Source of the DNA: Eudorina sp. 2006-703-Eu-15
Taxonomy: Eukaryota > Chlorophyta > Chlorophyceae > Chlamydomonadales > Volvocaceae
Length of the DNA: 64,000 bases
Assembly: GCA_003117195.1 (NCBI GenBank)
Contig: BDSI01000020.1
Span: 248,001 to 312,000, forward strand
Direction: 5' to 3'
The position numbers were made by a program, and so were the translations under genes. Below the pieces are notes generated by a model. That model was not told where the DNA came from. It worked only from the letters and a program-made list of their open reading frames with translations, and did not search any database. The first letter of the stretch is position 1; each line of letters starts with the position of its first letter. Below, in pieces: positions 1-11,779 of the stretch.

Positions 1-97
1 AGTAATGGCACCTGCGTCACGATCATGTTGGTGGTGTACACGCTCCTGTGATGACGGAATGAATACCGGGACATCAGCAGGTGGCACGAAAACCTTG

Positions 98-822
98 TTA
101 TCTGTGCGCTCCAGACTCAACAAAGTTGTGCAGTGCACAGCACACCTGGGCAACATGCGAAACAAACTTCGGATCGGGGCACTTGCAGTCCTTCAGCACC
201 TGCCAACGACCCTTCAACCGACCAAAGGCAAACTCAAAGACACGTCGTGTACGAATGACAGCGTAGTTGAAGTTGAACTGTGCAGGGGTAGGATACACAA
301 CATCGTAACACTTCATCAACGTGGGACTTTAACGGACGTGGTAATGGGAAGCCCGCCCATCCTTGCAGAACACTCAGCTCTGCATCATCCATGACAAGGA
401 GTTTATTGGCCTCAATGTCCGATTTCAGATCACAGTGATTCCACGTGGGACTTTGACGGACGTGGTAATGGGAAGCCCGCCCATCCTTGCAGAACACTCA
501 GCTCTGCATCATCCATGACAAGGAGTTTATTGGCCTCAATGTCCGATTTCAGATCACAGTGATTCCACGTGCTGGCGTCCCCCAACGACCCAGGGGCACC
601 TGAGCACGCGTACACAAACTTTCCTACCGAGTCCACCGCCGCAAGAAGAATGATACCGGGGAATTTCTTGTATGTGTAATACGTGTCTGGATAAGAAACT
701 AGGTTCTTGCCCGGCGCATGGAGGAGTAATGGGCTGCTGCTCGCTATGGAGAGGTCATGTCTGCGCATGTGTTTTGGGCACATGTTGCCTATGATGGGTT
801 CGTGTGACTGTGTAGAGTTCAT
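98..822 (-). pseudogene. Broken PIF/Harbinger-type (HARBI1-like, DDE_Tnp_4) transposase fragment
   Basis: Three overlapping minus-strand reading frames carry consecutive pieces of one DDE transposase. The upstream piece (822 down to ~430) has the first-Asp region of the family: a hydrophobic strand, then VDSVGKFVYACSG and GSLGDAS, as in HARBI1-type nucleases. The last piece (319 down to 98) has the typical C-terminus with AFGRLKGRWQVL followed by CCALHNFVE. The reading frame is lost in between, helped by a 124-bp tandem duplication that is not a multiple of three. Where active relatives normally read GD(A/S)xYPL around the second catalytic Asp, this copy reads QGWAGFPL, so that residue also appears to be lost. 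No DNA-binding N-terminus or terminal inverted repeat is visible. Family recognition is from motifs; inactivity is inferred from the frame breaks. Confidence 0.75.
321..568. repeat. 124-bp direct tandem duplication inside the transposase fragment
   Basis: Copy 1 spans 321-444 and copy 2 spans 445-568. I see one difference (TTTAACGG versus TTTGACGG). The unit of 124 bp (3n+1) shifts the transposase frame. The near-identity suggests a recent duplication. Confidence 0.93.
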
Positions 823-841
823 CTAAGAATGGCTTATACGC

Positions 842-846
842 TTACA
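842..846 (-). terminator. Possible TGTAA polyadenylation signal for the 1,523-aa gene
   Basis: The plus strand reads TTACA, so the minus strand has TGTAA, the usual volvocine polyadenylation signal, about 560 nt past the stop codon at 1408. The stretch 847-1407 holds no convincing gene and would be the 3'UTR. The pentamer is short and could be chance. Confidence 0.3.
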
Positions 847-1407
847 ACATGTTTGCGGGACGTTAGTTGCGAGCATGGCATCGATCCTTGGCGTTTCACC
901 GAATCGCATCCGTCGCCTTCTCTTAAACCATGCCTGGTTTGTCCGCCCTTTGTTGCAACTCACATCTTCCGTTCGCTTCGCCGTCCGTCCGCGTTTCGTC
1001 CCATTTGCGCAGGTGAGTACTACGTTCTCGATAATTTGTGCTGTCTGGGGTGTGGTCCGTCCTCGTGCTGTCGCGCGTTGGTTGGTCCGGGATGGGTCCG
1101 GCGGCGACGCGGTCGCCCGAGGTAACAGTGAGCGCACAATTCAGGTATGTATGGTAAGTAACTTGGGTCGCGTATTGACTCCTGTGCCACGTATCGGTTC
1201 CCCAATCCATACCATCCAGTTGCAAACAGCCGGGCCACACGCACAGCGGCAGCTGCACCGCCTCAGCCACAAGCAAGGCGGCGGCAGCAGCGGCTGCAGC
1301 TGCGGCCCCTCACCCCGCGTCAGCGCCCATTTGACGTCCCGCCCGTCCGGCTCCCCGCCCGCCACGACACTCGCGGCCAGCGTCCGCAGGCGCGGTAAGG
1401 CGGCGCA

Positions 1408-4400
1408 TCACTCTCCAGCGACCTCATCGTTGACCAGCCGCGACAGCACCGTGCCCTGCGGGCCCATCGGCGCCTTCACCCGGAACACCGGTCGGCACTG
1501 GGCGGGGAAGGCGGTGAGCGTGAAGAGCAGCGCCTCGACCAGGTCCAAACAGGAGGCCCAGTCATGCATGCGAACGGTGTCCAGAAACAGGGAGGGTGCA
1601 TCCAAGGTCTCGAGCAGCAGGCTCTCCCAGCTGCGAGCCGCCCGCCACACCGCCGCCGCCCCGGCCTCCCCCTCACGCAGCCAGGCCGCTGCAAAGAGCT
1701 GCGCGTCACGACCACCGCTGGTTGCGGCAGCGCCTCCCGCGGCCTCGCCTCCCGCGGCCTCGCCTCCGGCGGCCGCAGCCGCCGCATCCAGCGCCGCAGC
1801 CGCCCTGCGGTAGCGCAGGTACGCCTGCAGCAGTGGCGTCAGCCAGGCACCGATGGAGCGGAGCGCCCCCTCCCGTATGACGCATGCGCGTTCTTTCCAG
1901 GCTGGCGGCGTTTGCAGGTTGCGCGCGAGGGACAGGCACCACCCAAGGTATCGCTGCGCCGCGAAGCAGGACAGCAGCAGCACCTTCCGGAGCGGCGCTG
2001 GTGGCCACGCAGGTGCGGCAGGGCCACGGCCGGTGGCCGCGCTGGGCCCACCGGGCAGCCCACCGCCGCCTGCTCCAGGCTCAGTGCCTGGCTCGGGTGC
2101 TGCTGGTGCGGGTGCGGCCGCAGCGCCGTCCCCCGACTGTGCCCCGTGTTGCAGCAGCCGCCGGGACAGCGCCACCGCATCACCGTCCGCCCCACCGCGC
2201 GGCTCAAGTCGGTCGGGCCTCAGTTGGAAACACGGATGGCACCATACGTTCGTGACCAAGTACATAGCATTGATAAAAAGGGCCGCGGCCGCCCTCAAAT
2301 TGGTGCCCTCGACGACGCTCTCGGCGTAGCAGCTTTCGAATATCTTGACAACCGTGGCCAGGAGAGACGCCACGTTGCGGGTCTCGCCGTACGCCATAAG
2401 CCCCACAAGCGCATCGTTGCTCGTCGTCAGCTCGTGCAGGCTGCTCAGAACTTGCAGCTGGGTGTCAGCCTGGGACCTGCGCCGCAGGGCTCGCTCCAGG
2501 ACGGGGACGTACCCAGCGGCCAAGGCGGCAGCGAGGCCGGCTGCGGGCTGGGGAGGCAGGGGGTCAGGGAGACCTGCATGCGGAGGGGAAGGAGGGGGAA
2601 CAGCGAGGGTACACACGAGGGCGGGCCGGCCTTACGCACGCAGGCAAACAGTCGTCAAACTGTCAGGAGTCAGCAGATGTCGACGCCCAGGAGTTGCAAG
2701 CTCAGCCAAATCCGCTGCTATATTGCAGCTTGGACCGGTGTTGAGCTGTGGGGCGCGGTCACGAGGTGCTTCGACACCGTTGGCAAGGAGGACACGGGCA
2801 CCAGCATCGCAGCGGTGTCTGCAAATGCAGCGCTCCCAGGAAACGTCAAGGAAGGCCTAAGTGCAGAGAGCCCCACACTCGCACAGAAACGGAGGCTGCC
2901 AGTGCCTCGCGAGTCCGGCTGCTGTCGCGGGTTGCCACCACCGCCATCGCCACCGCCACCGCCACCAGCACCTGACACGTGGATGGATAGTGGGGACCCA
3001 TCACGCTATCCGACCGCGCCGAAACCAAGCGAGCCTCCGCCCTGTCTCCTCCAACCCACCAGACTGCTGCAGGCCTCGCTTCGTCAGGGGCATCGACATC
3101 AAGAGCTCCAGTCGGCTCACGTCCCAGCCGATCCCAGCAACACGTGGGCTGATGTACTCCATCGCATCTGCGCACCGCACCACGGGCGCCCACAGCCCAC
3201 GGAATTTCTCCGCAGCGCCGTCCGGCGTCAGCTTCACGGCGCACTGCAGCGCTGCCACAGCCAGCGCCATGGCCCCCTCGGGGGACGAGAAGAAACCCTC
3301 ATCCGCCCGGTCGGCCCCCTCTTCAGCGGACCCGTGAAGGGTGGCGCCTGTTCCCGCCGTGCCTGCTGCCGCTGCTGCTGCCGCCGCTCCTGCTACTGTC
3401 GCTCCACCTGCTACTGTCGCTCCTGCTGCTTCATCACCGTCTCCTCTCCCAGCTGGTGCCGGCCCCGCTGCTGCTGCGGCGGCTCCGGCGCCGGCGGCAC
3501 CGGCGACGGCTGCAGAACGGGCGGCCAACTCGCCCGAGAGGCTGCTCAGCGCCACAGCAACCGCCCGCTCGCAGACGACCCGCAGCGCCCGATCCGAGAC
3601 GGGCCGCCCCCGAGGATTCATAGGCCACCAGTGGAATGCCTGGGTCATGGCGCTCGTCAATGGAACCCAGCGTCCGCGTCCGCCGCCTTCACTGTGCGGG
3701 GGTGAATTCGACCCTGAGACCTGCTGCACGGGCTCCCGCAGCGGGATCAGCCTGGCCCCCGCCAGCAGGCCGTAGTCGGTGCCCCCGTCCGCCGCGCACA
3801 GCTGCGACACGACGTGCAGCAGCAGGTAGTACTGCACGCAGGGCCCCGAGAGCAGCAGGTCCGCCGCGACCTTTTGGTGCTGCAGCGAATCCGCTGCGAG
3901 CTTTGGCGCCTGCCGCACCCCACCGATGATTGAGGTGTGCAAGAGATGCCGCAGCGCCAGGAAAAGAAGGAAGGGCATTTCGCCCTCCCCGAACCGAGGC
4001 GGAGACCAGTGTCCAGGCGGCGCTCCGTGGGCGCTCGAGCTGCTGCCTGCGTCCCGCAGCCTGGCGAATGGGCCGAGTGTTGCCGCACGGGCCGCGTGCT
4101 CCATCACCCCGCTCCTCACTAGCGCGCTGCGGAGGGCCTGCAGCGCCGCCTTGTCAACACAGGTGGCATCGCTCGCGCCAAAGCCAAAGGCCGCTTCTAC
4201 CAGCAAGCCGAGAAGCCCGCAGACCGCGTCAACCGTGATGCAACATTCCTCGTTGTGCCCACCCCAGCCGCGGCCGTTACCGGGGGCAATACCTGCAGGC
4301 TGCGCAGCGGCAGTCTCCGCACTGGTTGTGGCGGACGCGCCGACGCCTGCCGTCGCCTCCACAGCTCGGCTTACTTGCTCCTCCGCCGTCCAGTCCTCCG

Positions 4401-6465
4401 CAGCCTCCGCCATCAGGCGTGCCAGGCACTGCGGCAGGTTAGTGCACGTCAAGAGTTCCAGCAACTTTGAAGGGAGCACAGCCGAACTGCCGGGTGCTCG
4501 CACACGCTGTAAGCACACGCATGCCGTCGCCATGACCGTCGACCACGCGCCTGACAGTTCAAGCGACCGTTCAAGCGACGAGGTCCCAACGCCTTGATGC
4601 CGTACGCTGTACGACAGCAGCTGCACAAAGCGGCACATTATCCGCCCGTCCCCCAGCGCGCTGCATACGTCACCCGGCTCCAAAGCACGCAGCGCCCGCA
4701 GCACCATCCCAGCCGCTTCATGCACGTCCCATGGCCGAGTGCCACAGGCGACAACCTGTTCGGCCAGGTCGGCCAGTTGTGACACCAGGTCACCAAGCCA
4801 CGGCCCTCGCGGCTGCTGCTGCTGGTGCTGTCGAGCGTTGTCGCGCCCAGCAGCGGGTGCCGATGGACCTCCGTGAGATTGCAGTCCCGATGCAGGTCCA
4901 GATCCGGACTGCAGCCCCGACCTGGTGCATCCTCCGTCGGCTACCAGGACATCGGCGGAATCAAGACCATCACCACCACCACCATCACCATCACCACGAC
5001 CACGACCACCATCGCCACCACCACCAGCCTTGACGGAAGCACCGGTGGTGGCCGCCGTGAGGTCCACAGCCGCTGTGCCCCCACAGGTGGTAGAGGCCTC
5101 TGGTGCAGCAGGTGCGACCGCAGCCGCAGCATGGCGGTCTATCTCGTCCACCGCGATGTCCTCCTGCGCTGGCGTTTGCTCCGGGGTCCCCGCAGACACC
5201 AGTTGGGACGTCGAGGTGTGGGGCGCCCCATGGCGTCCAGGACGTGTGGGCCCAACAGGGAGACCGGCTGCCCCCGAATGTATGTGGGGAGAAGTCAGAC
5301 TCGTCGCGACGGTGGCAGCGCGGGCAACCGCCGCTGATGCCGCGGAGACAGCGGCGGGAGCAGGACCCCGGGCCGTCGTCGCTGCTGCGTCGCCAGTTGA
5401 CGAGCTGCAGGCCTGGCCGGATTCGCCTTCGGTCGAGGTGATGCACTCAGTCGAGGCCTGGGACCCACCGGCGGCGGCCAGCGCGGATCCGACGTCCCCA
5501 GTTTTCGAGGATCGCCGGTCGCGTGTCGCCTGATGCGTACATGTCGACAACACACTGCGGGAACCGCAACCCACATCGGCTTCCGCCGCTGCTCCTGCTT
5601 CTGCTTCCGCTTCTGCGCTGCCTGTGTTCGTGTCCGCTGCCGCTTCGCACTCTGCTGCTGCTACTTCTCCTGCTGCTGTTCTGCCTGATGTGCACGCCGC
5701 AGCTTCCCTTGCGGGCATCGGCAAGCGGCTTTCACGTTGCTGCTGCTCCAGCGGATGCTCGTCAGGTGGTGCAGCTCCGAAACCCGGCGGACTGCTCAGC
5801 GAAGATGCTGTCAGGGCGGCAGGTGCCTCTGGGTGCTGCAGCACGGCCTCCAACGCTCTGAGTGCGGCGTGTTGTGCGCCTATGAGCTCACGCACAAGTG
5901 GCAAGCCGCCTAGGCAAGCGGCCGTTACTGCCTCCGCGCAGACCGCTTCTGCAGTGAGGGCAGCGGACGCAGCCGCGGGGAAGTCGCCCTCAGCCAACGC
6001 GCGCGCAGCCGCATCCGCGGCTCGGAAGACACGCTGCTGCAGCACGCACGCCAGTGATTGTGCCAACAGCGCCATGGTGTCCTGGACCTCGGCCGCCGCA
6101 GAACCAGCACATGGGCTGATTTGAATTTGCAAGGCGACGTCCACAAGAATATCAGCAGCCATGTCAGCATCGCCAACAAGCAGCTTCAGTTCTTCGTCAG
6201 TTGGCTGCCCACGAGCTGCTAACAGCACCGCATCCGCTGCCCTCCGTGCGCGCTTTATCTCATCATGACAAAATTTCGGGCATGTTCTAGCTGACGCAGT
6301 ATTTTCTGGGTGACGTTGCAGCGCTGCATCGTCCCAGCTCAGGGTTTTGCGGTCTTTGACAGTTACAGCGATTTCCCGCAATGCACCGGCATTGTGTCCT
6401 ATAGATGTTAGATGATCTCGACAGCATACCAGCTTATGCAGAACACCCTGGACTCGTCTGTCCAT
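1408..6465 (-). CDS. Unrecognised ~1,523-aa Ala-rich protein, two coding exons
   Basis: Exon 1 runs 6465-3060 and exon 2 runs 2573-1408, separated by a 486-nt intron (donor GTGGGT at 3059, acceptor TGCAG ending at 2574). Both sides fit in phase: exon 1 leaves one base of a Gly codon and exon 2 supplies two. Total coding length is 4,572 nt, exactly 1,524 codons. The start ATG at 6465 has an in-frame TGA just upstream. I do not recognise the family. The N-terminus (about residues 1-230) is helical and rich in Ala/Leu/Glu. A Gly/Asp- and Ala-rich linker occupies the middle. Ordered-looking helical segments return from about residue 560, including HELTTSNDALVGLMAYGE and the C-terminal segment HDWASCLDLVEALLF. 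No signal peptide, membrane helix or catalytic motif stands out. It could be a helical-repeat scaffold, but that is only a guess. Confidence 0.8.
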
Positions 6466-7344
6466 GTTTTTGCATACGGTACCGTAATGTCAGTACTCAG
6501 AAGCTTGGATTAAGCCTTACGGCAAAGAATCCTGAGGTACAGAAGCCATCGCACTTGTTCAAAAGCAAGGAACCTCACGGCACCGTACGGCCGGCTTCAT
6601 CATATTGAAAGTGTGACAGCTCACCTGTCACCTCGTGGCGACAGCGTTATTAGCACAGGGAAACGTCCGGCGCAATGGAGTTCCTCGAGGCACTTCATAT
6701 CTCCCTCTCCGCTTACAACAGCGTACATCTTGCCCAACTGTCTTGGACATCTGTCCTGGATGACAGGTCCCGCCCGAGCCCGCTAAACTGAAACGCCTAC
6801 CCGTGGCCCGGTTCGGGGACCTAGCCTGATGTTGGGGGTCCGACTTTCCACTAGCCCCGTTTTGAGGGGGAACGGTGTTCGTTGGATGAGGGCTGCTCCA
6901 CTAGCGGTCGCTAGGCACTGTCACGAGCCAGGCGTGGGTTTTCCAAGACCTCGTGAGGGTGTTGCTTCCAGGGATACCACCCGTTGCTGTGCCTGTCCCT
7001 TTGGTAGCGTTGCCCCGCTGTGCGCCTCTGCTTGCGCAGGTGGCTGTCTTGGTGGGGTTATGGCCCGCTGTATTTTTTGTTCGGGGTGCTGAGGTGGGGG
7101 CTACCTGGCCGCCTAGTCGGTGGGGCCTGCCCTGATACACACCGTTGTTCCCTTTTCGGGGTCCGCTGTAACCTCGCAGCGACAGGACGCATGCGGCTCA
7201 TGGCTTTGGCGTGGAGCATCCTGTCTGGAGTGATTGACAACGCGCTGTGCCGTACCCGCGGACCCCCTTTCGTGTGCACGGCAGGTGCATGGCGGCAGTG
7301 CACTGGTCCACGCGCTGATTTCGCCGTCCGCCCCTGGCTTCCCA
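6466..7344. other. Upstream region of the 1,523-aa gene; no gene seen
   Basis: This non-coding stretch should contain the 5'UTR and promoter of the minus-strand gene that starts at 6465. Only short unsupported frames occur. I could not pick out a TATA element with confidence. Confidence 0.5.
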
Positions 7345-7491
7345 GTGGTGGAGTGATGAGCAACGGTGGTGGAGTGATGGGCGACGGTGGTGGAGTGATG
7401 GGCGACGGTGGTGGAGTGATGAGCGACGGTGGTGGAGTGATGGGCGACGGTGGTGAAGTGATGGGCAACGGTGGTGGAGTGATGGGCGACG
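7345..7491. repeat. 21-bp minisatellite, about 7 copies
   Basis: The unit is close to GGTGGTGGAGTGATGGGCGAC with a few substitutions (GAGCAAC, GAGCGAC, GTGAAGTGATG). The unit length is a multiple of three, so a long frame runs through it on both strands, but flanking sequence gives no support for a gene. Confidence 0.9.
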
Positions 7492-7912
7492 GCAGCTCCA
7501 TCACCAGCCGAACCCCAACACACCAAGTCGCTGTCTAATGTCGCTTGGCCCTCTCCCCGAATCTGATGTAGTCGGGAAGGGATGAGAGATTGTGATGCAA
7601 TACTGTACTGGCAGTGGATGAGGGCTCGGCCTACAGAATTGGGCACGCGGTGACGTAGTTGATGGATTGGCACCCGCGGTATTGCTAGGAGGGGGCTTCT
7701 AGGGAGGACAGGTAGGGGTGGACCGATTCTCGGTAGGCTAGGGTAGCCGCTCCAGGGACAGGGTGTGGTGGAGAGGAGACTGCGCGTCCTACTGGCCAGA
7801 GCAAACCCTAGCCTCTCCGAAAGCGCCCCCCACAGCCTGCCTGACGCATGGTTTACAACACCCGGTGCGCACGGAGAGGCTGCGGCGGCCCGACGCCAAC
7901 AGGACTGGGACT

Positions 7913-8033
<121 letters not shown>

Positions 8034-9131
8034 ATGGTGCATTGTTCCACGTGTGTGGTTGGTGCGGGATGCGGGCGGCATCTATTGTATGCGCGGCGCT
8101 GCGGATCAACGTGCGCGGGTGCTGCAAGGACCTGAGCACAGCGGCCAGTTGCTGCCAGTGCCTGATTACGGGGAAGGGATGGAGAATTGGAGATGTAATG
8201 AAGGACAAGGAGGGGTCACTGTCAAGGGGGGGACAGTGGCCCCTCGCGCACGGCCGCCGCCTTCCCGGTGGGAGTGCTTTGGGTATGTTTGGGTCTGGCG
8301 GTCGCTGGGCCTTATGGATTAGCAGCCCCCCCTTTCCCCCCAAGACACACGCATACGAACACGCATACACACACATACACGCAGGCGGGTCTGTTATCCA
8401 AAAACACACACGCACTTTCTCATTAAACATGCACGCAGGTAAGTAACTCGCAGGTCGCTCGTTTGGTAAGGAGCTGGAGGTGTTGGTAAGTGTCATGGAT
8501 GGGATTGCTTTGGCGGTTCGGGCGGGCGGGTTCCTCACTCAACATACACACACAGGGCGGAAGTCCTCGCGGCTGTCACCACGAACAGATACATGCACAC
8601 CGAGTAATAAACACCCGGCGGGCTGTCGCTGACATGGCGAGCGACGAGGAACCCTCCGCTACCACCCTCACTAGAAGGCTGCCGGCGAGCGAGGTGTTAC
8701 GCAGGTCTACAAAATCTGGATTTGACATCCAGCCTAGCTTGTAGGGGTGCACAGTATGGTAATATCACCAGTTGTTGCCGTTCCGCGAAGGATAGATCTT
8801 GAAGGATCTGGACATACAGACGAGGGCGCGCAAATCCTCATCATGCAGGGCAGGAGGCCATTACTTATAGATGCTGATTAGCTAAGGTGCAAGCCGGCGG
8901 TGTTCACCTTTCATGTCAACCGAAATGTGGAAGTCGCAAAGAAGTAAAACCTGGAACCTGCGAAGGAGTTTTAAACTGAAACCGATCACCGCCGATATCG
9001 AGGATCACATGTTTTGCAATTTTGTTGGAATAGTGCTCATTTGACGACGTGAAAAACGTCAAAGTAGACAAGAAGGGAGTGGGAGGCCGGGTCCGAGGAC
9101 TGCAATCCATCATCTTAGCCGGTAGGGGTTC
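8034..9131. other. Gene-poor spacer left of the satellite element
   Basis: It holds a CA/ACAC-rich patch at about 8343-8420 and otherwise only short frames. An ATG in good context at 8634 opens a 37-codon frame ending at 8744, without further support. Confidence 0.5.
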
Positions 9132-9176
9132 GTCCACAAATGGTGTGGACGATGCACTTCCACAACTGTTGTGGAA
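9132..9176 (+). repeat. Left inverted arm with two nested palindromes
   Basis: It contains CCACAAATGGTGTGG (inverted CCACA/TGTGG) and the near-perfect palindrome TTCCACAACTGTTGTGGAA, so the arm can itself form two small hairpins. Confidence 0.85.
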
Positions 9177-9450
9177 CATCCTCCGTCTGAAGTTATCTGT
9201 GCTTCTAATTTACATTTATTTTACTACAACTTGAACGACATGACCTAATCAGACGTCTGGCATAAATTAAAGTTATAGGACGATCATATTACCTACCCGG
9301 CCATGCCAACCATTGTTATGCCTTGCTTTGACGAACTCTTAACAAAGAAACGTCATCGAAATAATTAATAATTGTAAAGGAAATATAAACTTGTCAAAAC
9401 CTTCGGGTTAGCTGTGAAATGCTACCAGTCTGGGGCGCTATCGCCGTGCC

Positions 9451-11262
9451 TGATCGGATTGACATTCTGACCAGGCCCAGTGGTCCCCATAGCCATACCA
9501 CAGGCCTGGTGTGGCAGGTTGGGTGATAGGGCTCGGCGGCGGTGCGTCGTGGGGCCGGGTTGCATCCGAACAGGGGGGCATGGTAGCAGGCTGGGGCGTG
9601 GGATGTGGCGCCAGGCCCACCCTATCGCCGTGTCTGATCGGATTGACATTCTGGCCAGGCCCAGTGGTCCCCATAGCCATACCACAGGCCTGGTGTGGCG
9701 GGTTGGGTGATAGGGCTCGGCGGCGGTGCGTCGTGGGGCCGGGTTGCATCCGAACAGGGGGGCATGGTAGCAGGCTGGGGCGTGGGATGTGGCGCCAGGC
9801 CCACCCTATCGCCGTGTCTGATCGGATTGACATTCTGGCCAGGCCCAGTGGTCCCCATAGCCATACCACAGGCCTGGTGTGGCGGGTTGGGTGATAGGGC
9901 TCGGCGGCGGTGCGTCGTGGGGCCGGGTTGCATCCGAACAGGGGGGCATGGTAGCAGGCTGGGGCGTGGGATGTGGCGCCAGGCCCACCCTATCGCCGTG
10001 CCTGATCGGATTGACATTCTGGCCAGGCCCAGTGGTCCCCATAGCCATACCACAGGCCTGGTGTGGCGGGTTGGGTGATAGGGCTCGGCGGCGGTGCGTC
10101 GTGGGGCCGGGTTGCATCCGAACAGGGGGGCATGGTAGCAGGCTGGGGCGTGGGATGTGGCGCCAGGCCCACCCTATCGCCGTGTCTGATCGGATTGACA
10201 TTCTGGCCAGGCCCAGTGGTCCCCATAGCCATACCACAGGCCTGGTGTGGCGGGTTGGGTGATAGGGCTCGGCGGCGGTGCGTCGTGGGGCCGGGTTGCA
10301 TCCGAACAGGGGGGCATGGTAGCAGGCTGGGGCGCGCGATGTGGCGCCAGGCCCACCCTATCGCCGTGTCTGATCGGATTGACATTCTGGCCAGGCCCAG
10401 TGGTCCCCATAGCCATACCACAGGCCTGGTGTGGCGGGTTGGGTGATAGGGCTCGGCGGCGGTGCGTCGTGGGGCCGGGTTGCATCCGAATAGGGGGGCA
10501 TGGTAGCAGGCTGGGGCGTGGGATGTGGCGCCAGGCCCACCCTATCGCCGTGTCTGATCGGATTGACATTCTGGCCAGGCCCAGTGGTCCCCATAGCCAT
10601 ACCACAGGCCTGGTGTGGCAGGTTGGGTGATAGGGCTCGGCGGCGGTGCGTCGTGGGGCCGGGTTGCATTCGAACAGGGGGGCATGGTAGCAGGCTGGGG
10701 CGCGCGATGTGGCGCCAGGCCCACCCTATCGCCTTGCCTGATCGGATTGACATTCTGGCCAGGCCCAGTGGTCCCCATAGCCATACCACAGGCCTGGTGT
10801 GGCGGGTTGGGTGATAGGGCTCGGCGGCGGTGCGTCGTGGGGCCGGGTTGCATTCGAACAGGGGGGCATGGTAGCAGGCTGGGGCGCGCGATGTGGCGCC
10901 AGGCCCACCCTATCGCCGTGTCTGATCGGATTGACATTCTGGCCAGGCCCAGTGGTCCCCATAGCCATACCACAGGCCTGGTGTGGCGGGTTGGGTGATA
11001 GGGCTCGGCGGCGGTGCGTCGTGGGGCCGGGTTGCATTCGAACAGGGGGGCATGGTAGCAGGCTGGGGCGCGCGATGTGGCGCCAGGCCCACCCTATCGC
11101 CGTGCCTGATCGGATTGACATTCTGGCCAGGCCCAGTGGTCCCCATAGCCATACCACAGGCCTGGTGTGGCGGGTTGGGTGATAGGGCTCGGCGGCGGTG
11201 CGTCGTGGGGCCGGGTTGCATCCGAACAGGGGGGCATGTGAGCGGGCTGGGGCGTGCTCGTC
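9451..11262. repeat. 184-bp satellite, about 9.9 tandem copies
   Basis: The landmark TGATCGGATTGACATTCTGG recurs at 9635, 9819, 10003, 10187, 10371, 10555, 10739, 10923 and 11107, with a one-base variant at 9451: a constant 184-bp period. Copies differ at a few fixed sites (GTGGGATG/CGCGCGATG, CATCCG/CATTCG, GTGTCTG/GTGCCTG). The edges are abrupt: the first copy has lost an internal ~25 bp just before 9451 and the last diverges after about 11238. The period is not a multiple of three, and the apparent 127- and 143-aa frames on both strands are by-products of the repetition. Confidence 0.97.
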
Positions 11263-11734
11263 TTTCTGGCCTGGAACGTCGCGCATAATTTACTTCCAAG
11301 GTAATATAGTGTTTTGCCTGAAAGGCAGATCGTTCCGGATCGTTTTATGCGAGCGAAATGGAACAAGTCCACTCCAGGCAACGTTCTCCCGATCATTCCC
11401 GTCGGAAAGCTGGAATATTTTATACTTTAATGCTCCATCGCATTACGGCCGTCGACGCTCTCTGCCTCAATGCAATGTTTTGACAATTGCACGCTGGACC
11501 ATTCTGCCGACAAATGCCTTCACCATCAACCGCTGCAGCAGCTTTAGCAACAAATTGTAGATGATACATTAACAAAACGGTTTAAAGAGGATTGGTAGGG
11601 GTGCGACGGCGTGGCAGCTAGGTTTTGCTAGGACATAGGCAGCCGAAACGGCGAAATGAATTAAAATTTGAGACAGATATTGTAAGATGGAATATATACT
11701 CATTGAGTTGTAAAGGACTTAGGCACTGGGCTTC

Positions 11735-11779
11735 TTCCACAACCGTTGTGGAAGTGCATCTTCCACACCATTTGTGGAC
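11735..11779 (-). repeat. Right inverted arm with two nested palindromes
   Basis: It is the reverse complement of the left arm. The inner palindrome reads TTCCACAACCGTTGTGGAA and the outer one CCACACCATTTGTGG. Confidence 0.85.

Larger units (their letters stand above)
9132..11779. mobile_element. Putative non-autonomous element: 45-bp inverted arms flanking a 184-bp satellite array
   Basis: The left arm (9132-9176) and the right arm (11735-11779, reverse complement) match over 45 bp with two or three mismatches. Between them lie AT-rich shoulders (about 9180-9430 and 11290-11730) and the satellite array. The AT-rich shoulders contrast with the GC-rich surroundings. No transposase frame is inside, and I could not find a clear target-site duplication outside the arms. 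It may be a non-autonomous DNA transposon, a foldback-like element, or a satellite block whose edges have been captured by inverted repeats. Confidence 0.55.

Noticed and set aside
823..1137. Minus-strand frame upstream of the transposase fragment, a possible transposase N-terminus
   Set aside because: It has no Harbinger N-terminal motif. It is better explained as the 3'UTR of the adjacent minus-strand gene.
1564..3705. 713-codon plus-strand frame
   Set aside because: It is antisense to the two exons of the 1,523-aa gene and crosses that gene's intron. Its composition (Arg/Pro/Gln-rich) is that of a GC-rich shadow frame.
8634..8744. Possible gene start with ATG in good context and a possible GTGTTA donor
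   Set aside because: It has only 37 codons, and no matching downstream exon was found on either side of the satellite element.
9438..11288. Repeated 127- and 143-aa frames on both strands; possible CRISPR or repeat-protein gene
   Set aside because: They are produced by a 184-bp satellite whose period is not a multiple of three. There are no spacer-repeat units, and the unit is continuous.
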